Assembly: GCA_047610385.1 (NCBI GenBank)
Contig: JBLGAC010000030.1
Span: 1-47,868, forward strand
Reading direction: 5' to 3'
Source: JBOCEF01 sp047610385
GTDB taxonomy: Bacteria; Pseudomonadota; Alphaproteobacteria; Rhodobacterales; Rhodobacteraceae
DNA: 47,868 nucleotides
Both the position numbers and the translations under genes were made by a program. Below the pieces are notes generated by a model. The model did not search any database, had not been told where the DNA came from, and saw nothing but the letters and a program-made list of their open reading frames with translations. Below are positions 33,994 through 40,766 of this stretch, piece by piece. Position 1 is the stretch's first letter. Every line of letters begins with the position of its first letter.

Positions 33994-34637
33994 CGGCCTG
34001 AAGGTGGCCTGTGCAGTGCGAAATCCAACAGGCGCTTTGTCGCAGATTGATGGCCCGCCGCCGGGGCTTGGGTGTGAATGAACCCCCGGTTTTGATCGGA
34101 CACTGAGGGACCGTCGCGCAGGCGCCAACATATGCCTGCGCACGCGCAGAAGGCCGCGGCACCGCCGGGGGCTGAAATGATGTGGCGCCGTCATGAACAC
34201 CGATCCACCCTTCGCACCGGGAAGGCGCTGACACCCTTGGGCGATCCGCTGCGATTTTGGCCCAAAGCGCGTGCCTTGTACGATCAGCCGGTCAATATGA
34301 CGGAACTTGATGGGCGCTTGCGCCTTTGACAGGCTGTTCCCGCAATGGCCAACGACCTGCAGACCCTGGCTACGCGACCGCAGGCCTGCCCCTTTTCCTG
34401 CGCGCAGGGCCGGGCGGCGAACATGCCGCCTGCGCAGTCAGATGCCCTCGGATTGCGCCGGTTTAATCACGCGTTCGCACGTATCTGTGATTGGAAACTG
34501 GGATGCGCAGAGGCTTGGGCTGATCTCGGCCTTAGTCAAGCCACATTGGCAGGTTTCTGCGGTGATCCGCGCTGCACGGCCCTCGTATAACCACCGATGC
34601 CAACAAACAGGCATTTCTTGAATCTGGGAGCCATCCA
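33994..34637. other. Divergent intergenic region between the DUF393 operon and the fasciclin gene
   Basis: 644 bp with no well-supported gene. Short plus-strand frames exist (for example 34180-34329, encoding PLGDPLRFWPKARALYDQPV, and 34345-34590), but they lack clear ribosome sites and I recognise no family. The fasciclin promoter candidate lies at 34563-34590. No equally good promoter was found for the minus-strand operon; CGATC at about 34095 on the minus strand lacks a matching -10. Confidence 0.5.
34563..34590 (+). promoter_or_regulatory. Sigma-E (RpoE/ChrR-type) promoter candidate
   Basis: TGATCC (34563-34568), a 17-bp spacer, then TATAA (34586-34590). This fits the Rhodobacter group IV sigma-E promoter pattern, TGATC about 18 bp before TA-rich -10 bases. 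The start codon of the fasciclin gene is 48 bp downstream of the -10. Confidence 0.6.
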
Positions 34638-35114
34638 ATGCTGCGCAGAACCTTTATCGCCCTGACGGCAACAGCGGCCATGACCACATACGCTTTCGCC
34701 GGTGGTCCCTCCAAGGACATCGTCGACACCGCGATTGGTGCGGGCAGCTTCACCACGCTGGTTGCTGCGGTTCAGGCCGCTGGTCTGGTTGATACGCTGA
34801 AGGGCGAAGGCCCGTTCACCGTTTTCGCGCCGACCGATGAGGCGTTTGCCGCACTGCCCGAGGGCACTGTCGCAGCCCTGCTGGCTGATCCGGACGCGCT
34901 GGCAGCCATCCTGACCTACCACGTTGTCGCCGGAAAAGTGATGTCGGGCGATCTGTCCAACGGCATGATGGCCGCGACCGTGAACGGCGCTGACGTGACG
35001 ATCATGACCGAAGGCGGCGTGATGGTGAACGACGCCAACGTCGTCAGCGCGGACATCGAAGCCACAAACGGTGTGATCCACGTGATCGACAAAGTGATCC
35101 TGCCGCCCAGCTGA
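34638..35114 (+). CDS. Secreted fasciclin (FAS1, beta-Ig-H3) domain protein
   Basis: 158 residues: a signal peptide (MLRRTFIALTATAAMTTYAFA, cleavage near residue 21) and one FAS1 domain. The conserved H1 motif is FTVFAPTDEAFAALP, the central motif ILTYHVVAGKVM, and the H2 motif NGVIHVIDKVILP ends the protein. FAS1 proteins are extracytoplasmic and implicated in adhesion; in Rhodobacter sphaeroides a fasciclin gene is a known target of the singlet-oxygen sigma factor RpoE, matching the promoter seen here. GGGAG lies 7 nt before the ATG. Single gene, followed by a stem-loop. Confidence 0.93.
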   Translation: MLRRTFIALTATAAMTTYAFAGGPSKDIVDTAIGAGSFTTLVAAVQAAGLVDTLKGEGPFTVFAPTDEAFAALPEGTVAALLADPDALAAILTYHVVAGKVMSGDLSNGMMAATVNGADVTIMTEGGVMVNDANVVSADIEATNGVIHVIDKVILPPS

Positions 35115-35129
35115 TCTGCAGCAACGCGT

Positions 35130-35157
35130 CAAGCCCCGGCCATCTGGCTGGGGCTTG
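35130..35157 (+). terminator. Stem-loop after the fasciclin gene
   Basis: CAAGCCCC (35130-35137) pairs with GGGGCTTG (35150-35157), with partial pairing of the GGCC/GGCT inside. No T-tract follows, so termination is likely but not certain. Confidence 0.55.
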
Positions 35158-35655
35158 GCCTGTGCAGAGCGCAGCTGCCAAAACCATGCAAAAGACAGAT
35201 CAGACCGACCTGCCGGGCCAATTTCCCAAGAGATCATCCGCAGCGGGTTTCCGTGGTGCGCGCCATATCCAAATTTGCCTTGGCCCTGGTGCGCAGGCCC
35301 ATATCCCCGGCACCAGCCGCCAAAGGCCGCATCTGCCAGTGGATCGCCGCATCAAACTTGCGCGCTGCTTGGGCCATACCAGCCCCACATCAGACCGCGA
35401 TGGCCCACTGAGTCGCGTGAACTCAAGCGCCGCGGCGCATAGGGCTTGATAACCTTCATGTTTATCAAAGGCCTGATGATCTTTGGCAGATACGCCTGAA
35501 CAAACATGAGGCGCGCAGCTTCTGGCCACAAGGTATCGGCAGGGGAAGTTTTATCCTCCCACCCGAAATGCGGGCCAGCGCCACCACCTTGATTTTCTGC
35601 GTTTGCAGGCTGGCAATGCCCACGCGGACGCATATGGTTCCGGCCTGCGGCGTGG
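35158..35655. other. Non-coding stretch downstream of the fasciclin and lrgB genes
   Basis: About 500 bp between two convergent genes. Short frames on both strands (for example 35200-35529 minus) lack ribosome sites and any recognisable motif. I see no mobile-element ends. It may hold decayed coding DNA. Confidence 0.45.
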
Positions 35656-36369
35656 TCACAGCAGGCTTGCGGCCAGTGGCACGATCAGGGATGTGGCGAT
35701 GCCGTTCATCCCCATGCCAATGGCCGCGAACACGCCCGCCAGCTGGTTTACCTGAAACGCCCGCGCCGTGCCGATGCCATGCGCCGCGACGCCGGTGGCA
35801 AAACCGCGTGCGCGCCAGTCGCGCACCCCGATCAGGTTCAGGATCGGGGTTGCCAGCACCGCCCCCAGAATACCTGTCGCGATCACCAGACTGGCGGTCA
35901 AGGATGGCAGGCCGCCGACTGCCTCGGATATCCCCATGGCGATGGGTGTGGTCACCGATTTGGGGGCAAGCGACAGCAGCGTTTCGCGGCTGGCACCCAG
36001 CGCGGCGGCGACGGCCAGCGCCGACAGCACCGCCGTAACCGCCCCCGCAATCAGCGCGGCCAAAAGCGGGACCAGCGCAACCCGCACCCGCGGCAGATGC
36101 CGCAGCATCGGCAGCGCCAGCGCCACTGTCGCGGGGCCAAGCATGAAATGCACGAACTGGGCACCGTCGAAATATGCCTCATAGGACGTGCCGGTGCCGA
36201 TCAGGATCCCCATCAGCAGCAGCGTCGCCACCGCCACCGGGTTCACCACGGGGTTGGCACCGCTTTTCACAAAGCACCAATACCCCGCGCCATAGGCGAT
36301 CAATGTCACGGTCAGCCACAACAGCGGCGTTTGTGACAGGTAGACCCAGATTTCAGGGGTCTCAGTCAT
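35656..36369 (-). CDS. lrgB: LrgB/CidB-family membrane protein
   Basis: 237 residues with about seven membrane helices. Family landmarks: LGPATVALALPM, SLAPKSVTTPIAMGISEAVGG and the C-terminal GVAAHGIGTARAFQVN. LrgAB/CidAB proteins are holin-like or metabolite (for example pyruvate or glycolate) transport systems. The ATG at 36369 overlaps the lrgA stop by 4 bp (ATGA), so the pair is translationally coupled. The longer open frame upstream is inside lrgA. Confidence 0.92.
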   Translation of the reverse strand: MTETPEIWVYLSQTPLLWLTVTLIAYGAGYWCFVKSGANPVVNPVAVATLLLMGILIGTGTSYEAYFDGAQFVHFMLGPATVALALPMLRHLPRVRVALVPLLAALIAGAVTAVLSALAVAAALGASRETLLSLAPKSVTTPIAMGISEAVGGLPSLTASLVIATGILGAVLATPILNLIGVRDWRARGFATGVAAHGIGTARAFQVNQLAGVFAAIGMGMNGIATSLIVPLAASLL

Positions 36370-36761
36370 GGCGCGCGCTCCTGCAATTCGTCGCCCGTTG
36401 CGCGCACGCCGGTCATCCGCGCGACGGCGACAAAGACCGCCGCGCCCACGGCGATGGCCAGCACGGTGCTGACCAGCAGCGCGGCGCCAATCGCCAGCCA
36501 TTCCGCCTCAAGGCGCCCCAGATGCTGCATCAGCCCGACGCCCGCAGGCACGAACAACAGCGACAGATGCGCAAGGATCCCGTCAGCGGTTTTGGCCATC
36601 CATTCGGGCGCGCCTTGCCCGGTGATCCGCCCGCGGATCAGCAATCCTGCCAGCAGCAGCGCCATGCCCAGCACCGGGCCGGGGATCGGCAGCGACAGGG
36701 CGCGCGACAGCGTCTCCCCCACCAGCTGGAACACCAGAAATATCGTCAGTGCCTTAAGCAT
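36366..36761 (-). CDS. lrgA: LrgA/CidA-family holin-like protein
   Basis: 131 residues with four helices and the CidA/LrgA core: FLVFQLVGETLSRALSLPIPGPVLGMALLL, cut here as two parts, then LLFVPAGVGLMQH. It partners LrgB. The ATG at 36761 lies 39 bp after the acyl-CoA carboxylase stop, and a G-rich stretch (GGGGGG about 5-10 nt upstream) serves as ribosome site. The link with a carboxylase gene in one transcript is unusual. Confidence 0.9.
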   Translation of the reverse strand: MLKALTIFLVFQLVGETLSRALSLPIPGPVLGMALLLAGLLIRGRITGQGAPEWMAKTADGILAHLSLLFVPAGVGLMQHLGRLEAEWLAIGAALLVSTVLAIAVGAAVFVAVARMTGVRATGDELQERAP

Positions 36762-36800
36762 ACCCGCCCCCCCATCATCGAGCAAAGCATGGCCCAGCCG

Positions 36801-39800
36801 TCACCATGTGTCGATGAAAGGCCGCCGCGCCAGCCCGCGCCACGGCTGGCGCGGGGCGGCGCGCAGGCCGCCCATGATCCAGTCGCGGGTTTCGGCCGGG
36901 TCGATCACGGCGTCCACCTCAAGACACTGGGCGAGGGCGACCGCCTTGCCGTTTTCATAATATTCGGCCAGCAGCCGGTCAAACAGCGCCTTTTGCGCCG
37001 CCGGGTCGGGGATGGCCGCCAGTTCCTTCTTGAACCCCAGCCGCACGGCGCCTTCCAGCCCCATGCCGCCGAATTCGCCGGTTGGCCAGGACGCGGTGAA
37101 CAGCGTGTCGTGAAACCCCCCGCCCATCATCGCCATGGCCCCAAGGCCATAGCCCTTGCGCAGCGCCACCCCAAAGATTGGCACGGTCAATGAGGCGGCG
37201 GTCACGAACATCCGGCAGACATGGCGCACGAGGCCGGTCCTTTCAGCCTCTGGCCCCACCATGAACCCGGGCGTGTCGCACAGCGAAATGATCGGCAGCC
37301 CGAACCCGTCGCACAGCTGCATGAAGCGGCTGGCCTTGTCGGCGGCGGGCGCGTCGATGGCGCCGCCCAGATGCATGGAGTTGTTGGCGATCAGCCCGCA
37401 GGCGCGCCCCTCAATGCGCACCAAAGCGGTGACCATCCCGGCGCCAAAACCGCGGCGCAATTCTAGCACCGATCCTTCGTCGGACAGCGTGTTGATCACC
37501 GCGCGCACGTCATGGGACCGCAGACGGTTTTCGGGGATGGCGCGGCGCAGATGGCGCTGGTCAGGGGCCTCCCACGTCTTCAGATCGCCTTGGAAATATG
37601 ACAGGTATTGCTTGGCGGTCGCGCAGGCTTCGATTTCGTCCTTCACGCGGATGTCGACGACGCCGCCCGCCACCGCGTCCCCGATCGGGCCGATCGCCTC
37701 AGGCGGATAGATGCCAAGGCCGCCACCTTCGATCATCGCAGGGCCAGCCATGCCGATGTTGCTGCTTTCATCGGCGATGATCACGTCGCAGCAGCCCAGC
37801 AGCGCCGCGTTCCCGGCAAAACAGCGGCCAGACACCACACCCACCAGCGGCACCTTGCCGGACAGGCGCGCGAATTGCCCAAAGCTTGCGCAGTTCAGCC
37901 CTGCGCCCCCGTTCTGGTCCACATCGCCGGGGCGCCCGCCGCCGCCTTCGGCCAGCAGGATCACCGGCAGGTTCCATTTTTCCGCCAGCCCGAACAGGCG
38001 GTCCTGCTTGCCGTGGTTGCGCACGCCTTGGGTGCCCGCCAGCACCATGTAATCATAAACCGCAAAGGCACAGGCGCTTGCATCTTCCGCAAACAGATCG
38101 CCGTTCACCGCGCCGATGCCAGTGACCACCCCGTCGCCCGAGGTGTTGGCGATCAGATCCGCAAGCGAGCGCCTGCTGCCCTGCGCCGCCACCGCCAGCG
38201 CGCCGTATTCGCGGAACGCCCCCGCATCGCACATGGCCCCAAGGTTTTCGCGCGCCGTCTGGTGGCCGCGGGCATGGCGCTTGGCCACTGCCTCAGGCCG
38301 GGTTTCATCAAGGCCTGCGGCGGTCCGGTCCCGCAGCTCCGCCAGATCGGGCCGAATGGCGTCCAGATCCACGGGGCCGTCGGGCGTCGCCGTGGCCGCT
38401 GCGCCACTCCGCGGTTCCAGCAGCACCAGCGCCGCGCCTTCGCGCACTGTGTCGCCGGGGGTGGTCAGAACGGCGCGCACGATCCCCCCGACCTCGGCGG
38501 CGACCGTATGTTCCATCTTCATCGCCTCAAGGATCACCAGCACTTGCCCCGCGCGGACCATGTCGCCGGGTTTTGTGGCGACAGATGCGACGGTGCCTTG
38601 CATCGGTGCGGACAAAGCGGTCAGCCCGTCGGGGATTGCCTCAGGCCCAGATGCCTCAGGCCCAGATGTTTCAGGCCCAGATGTTTCAGGAGCGGTGGGG
38701 AACAGGGGCGGGTCCATGGCGGCGGCGGCGGCGAACAGGGCGGGTGCCGCCGCTTCGATGAACCCGGTGTCGACGCGGCTTTCGCGGACCTCGTCGCGGG
38801 CCAGCAGCGCTCGCAGCCAGGGGATGTTGGTGGCCGGGCCGTCAATGCGAAATTCGGCCAGCGCGCGGGCACATCCGGCCAGCGCGGCGGGGAAATCACC
38901 GAAGCTGTGAAAGATCACCTTGGCCAAAAGGCTGTCATAGGCCGCAGAGGTCGCGTAGCCCGCATACCCGAACCCGTCCACCCGCACCCCACGGCCTGAG
39001 GGTGCCTCATACGCCGAAATCACGCCCCCGGTGGGCGTCGCGGCCCCGGTTTCAGTCATGCGTTCAAGGCACACGCGCGCCTGGACGGCATAGCCGCGCG
39101 GCGCGCCGATCCCGGCCTGCGACACGCCCAGATCTGCCAGCGTGCGGCCTGCGCAGACCTCAATCTGAAGGCGCACGAGATCAACGCCGAACACTTCCTC
39201 CGTCACCGTGTGTTCGACCTGAACCCGTGGGTTTGCTTCGATGAACACCGGGGTGCCGCCCGCTTGCAGCAAAAATTCAAACGTGCCGAGGCCGCGATAC
39301 CGCCCCGCCATCGCCAGCGCCAGCGCGTGGCCGGTCAGCGCATCGCGCATGTCGGCGGACAGGGTGGGGCTGGGCGCGATTTCCACCAGCTTTTGATTGC
39401 GCCGTTGCAGGGTGCATTCGCGTTCGCCGAAATGCACCGCCGCGCCGGTCCCGTCGCCAAGGATCTGCACCTCAAGGTGCCGCACGCCGGGCAGGAAGGC
39501 CTCAGCGTAAAGCGCGCCATTGCCAAAGGCAGCTTCGGCCTCAGCAGCGCAGGCACGGTGCGCCGTTGGCACATCGCCGCGCGCGAACACCGCGCGCATA
39601 CCGCGCCCGCCACCACCATGGGCAGCCTTGATCATCATTCCCGTGCCGGTCGGCAGCGCGTCAAAGAACGCCAGCGCGCCGCCCGCATCCAGCCCCGGCG
39701 CGGTCCCCGGCGCGACCGGCACGCCCAGTTGCACGGCCAGTGCCCGCGCCGCGCCCTTGTCGCCAAACAGCGCCAATGCAGCAGGCGTGGGGCCGATGAA

Positions 39801-40115
39801 CGCCATCCCGGCATCCTGCGCGGCCTGCGCAAAACCGGGGCTTTCGGACAGAAACCCATACCCGGGATGCACCGCGTCACAGCCCGCCGCCACGCCCGCT
39901 TTCACCACCGCCGCGATGTCCAGATAGGCCCGCGCCCCGGTGCCCGGCAGCACGATGGCCCGGCCCGCCCGGCGCACATGCAACGATCCTGCATCGTCGG
40001 CGGGATGGATTGCCACCGTTTCAATGTTCAATTCTGCGGCGGCGCGGGCGATGCGCAGGGCGATTTCGCCGCGATTGGCGATCAGCATACGGCGAAAGGG
40101 CGGCTGGGCGGTCAT
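36801..40115 (-). CDS. Single-chain acyl-CoA carboxylase (biotin carboxylase, carrier and carboxyltransferase)
   Basis: 1104 residues uniting three activities. Biotin carboxylase (1-450) has ANRGEIALRIARAA, the ATP-grasp loop KAAHGGGGRGMR and EANPRVQVEHTVTEE. A biotin carrier domain at about 500-570 has the biotinylated Lys in EAMKMEHT. Carboxyltransferase (about 600-1104) has RENLGAMCDAG, VVSGRCFAGNAAL and LCDTPGFMVGPEAE. This layout resembles the single-chain long-chain acyl-CoA carboxylases described in bacteria; the substrate acyl group is unknown. GGAG lies 5 nt before the ATG. First gene of an operon with lrgAB. The linker before the carrier is a 15-bp repeat (see 38641). Confidence 0.92.
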   Translation of the reverse strand: MTAQPPFRRMLIANRGEIALRIARAAAELNIETVAIHPADDAGSLHVRRAGRAIVLPGTGARAYLDIAAVVKAGVAAGCDAVHPGYGFLSESPGFAQAAQDAGMAFIGPTPAALALFGDKGAARALAVQLGVPVAPGTAPGLDAGGALAFFDALPTGTGMMIKAAHGGGGRGMRAVFARGDVPTAHRACAAEAEAAFGNGALYAEAFLPGVRHLEVQILGDGTGAAVHFGERECTLQRRNQKLVEIAPSPTLSADMRDALTGHALALAMAGRYRGLGTFEFLLQAGGTPVFIEANPRVQVEHTVTEEVFGVDLVRLQIEVCAGRTLADLGVSQAGIGAPRGYAVQARVCLERMTETGAATPTGGVISAYEAPSGRGVRVDGFGYAGYATSAAYDSLLAKVIFHSFGDFPAALAGCARALAEFRIDGPATNIPWLRALLARDEVRESRVDTGFIEAAAPALFAAAAAMDPPLFPTAPETSGPETSGPEASGPEAIPDGLTALSAPMQGTVASVATKPGDMVRAGQVLVILEAMKMEHTVAAEVGGIVRAVLTTPGDTVREGAALVLLEPRSGAAATATPDGPVDLDAIRPDLAELRDRTAAGLDETRPEAVAKRHARGHQTARENLGAMCDAGAFREYGALAVAAQGSRRSLADLIANTSGDGVVTGIGAVNGDLFAEDASACAFAVYDYMVLAGTQGVRNHGKQDRLFGLAEKWNLPVILLAEGGGGRPGDVDQNGGAGLNCASFGQFARLSGKVPLVGVVSGRCFAGNAALLGCCDVIIADESSNIGMAGPAMIEGGGLGIYPPEAIGPIGDAVAGGVVDIRVKDEIEACATAKQYLSYFQGDLKTWEAPDQRHLRRAIPENRLRSHDVRAVINTLSDEGSVLELRRGFGAGMVTALVRIEGRACGLIANNSMHLGGAIDAPAADKASRFMQLCDGFGLPIISLCDTPGFMVGPEAERTGLVRHVCRMFVTAASLTVPIFGVALRKGYGLGAMAMMGGGFHDTLFTASWPTGEFGGMGLEGAVRLGFKKELAAIPDPAAQKALFDRLLAEYYENGKAVALAQCLEVDAVIDPAETRDWIMGGLRAAPRQPWRGLARRPFIDTW
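38641..38690. repeat. 15-bp tandem repeat in the carboxylase linker
   Basis: Three near-identical 15-bp units (TCAGGCCCAGATGTT or -GCC) plus a 5-bp partial copy. In the protein they encode repeated Ser-Gly-Pro-Glu-Thr/Ala units just before the biotin carrier domain. Being in multiples of three, copy-number change would alter only linker length. Confidence 0.85.
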
Positions 40116-40303
40116 GGCGGCTCCGGCATCGTGGGATCAAAGGGGGCAGAGTGCCGCGCCCCGCACCCGCCGACAACCCGCCATCGCGCAGGTGCGGAAC
40201 ATCGTTTCGCCGCGCCGCTCGCCGCCCCGATCGCCACCATGTGATCGCGCCGTGCGCGCGGGCGCCCCCATGATGCGCGCTGGCCATTTCGGAGGATGCC
40301 ACG

Positions 40304-40765
40304 ATGTTCAAACCCGCGCTGCTGATCGCCTGCCTGGCCCTGCCGCTGACCGCTGAGGCGATGTCGCCCCGCCCCGGCTGGCAGGTGCTGGCGACCACAA
40401 AACCCTACGCCGCCCTGCTGTCGGACCTGAAGGACGCCGTGCGCGCCGCGAAAATGGGCGTGGTGACTGAGGCCGGGCCGACCGGGGCGGCGGCATCGCG
40501 CGGCATCACCATCCCCGGCAACCGCGTTGTGGGGGTGTTCCGCAATGATTTCGCGGTGCGCGCGCTGGCGGCGTCCGAGGCCGCGATGATCGAGGCGCCG
40601 ATCCGGTTCTACGTCACTGAGGACGCCGATGGCGGCGCGACCCTGTCATGGAAAACCCCGAGCCACGTCTTCGCGCCTTACGCCGATGGTGGCGCCGATC
40701 TGCAGGCCGTGGCGCGGGAGCTTGACGCGATTTTTGCGGCGATAGGGGCTGCGGCGGCGCGCTAG
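40304..40765 (+). CDS. Secreted DUF302-family protein
   Basis: 153 residues with a signal peptide (FKPALLIACLALPLTAEA) and a DUF302-like domain: LLSDLKDAVRAAKMGVVTEA, then the IPGNRVVGVFRNDFAVRAL segment, a beta-alpha-beta pattern, and a final helix. Function unknown. GGAGG lies 8 nt before the ATG. Divergent from the carboxylase gene (188 bp apart) and ends 1 bp before the stop of the convergent STAND ATPase gene. Confidence 0.8.
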   Translation: MFKPALLIACLALPLTAEAMSPRPGWQVLATTKPYAALLSDLKDAVRAAKMGVVTEAGPTGAAASRGITIPGNRVVGVFRNDFAVRALAASEAAMIEAPIRFYVTEDADGGATLSWKTPSHVFAPYADGGADLQAVARELDAIFAAIGAAAAR

Positions 40766-40766
40766 G

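Noticed and set aside
34345..34590. 81-codon plus-strand frame upstream of the fasciclin gene
   Set aside because: No ribosome site, no recognisable motif, and it runs through the promoter candidate.
35200..35633. Overlapping short minus-strand frames in the gap after the fasciclin gene
   Set aside because: Arg/Pro/Trp-rich, no start signals, no similarity to known proteins.
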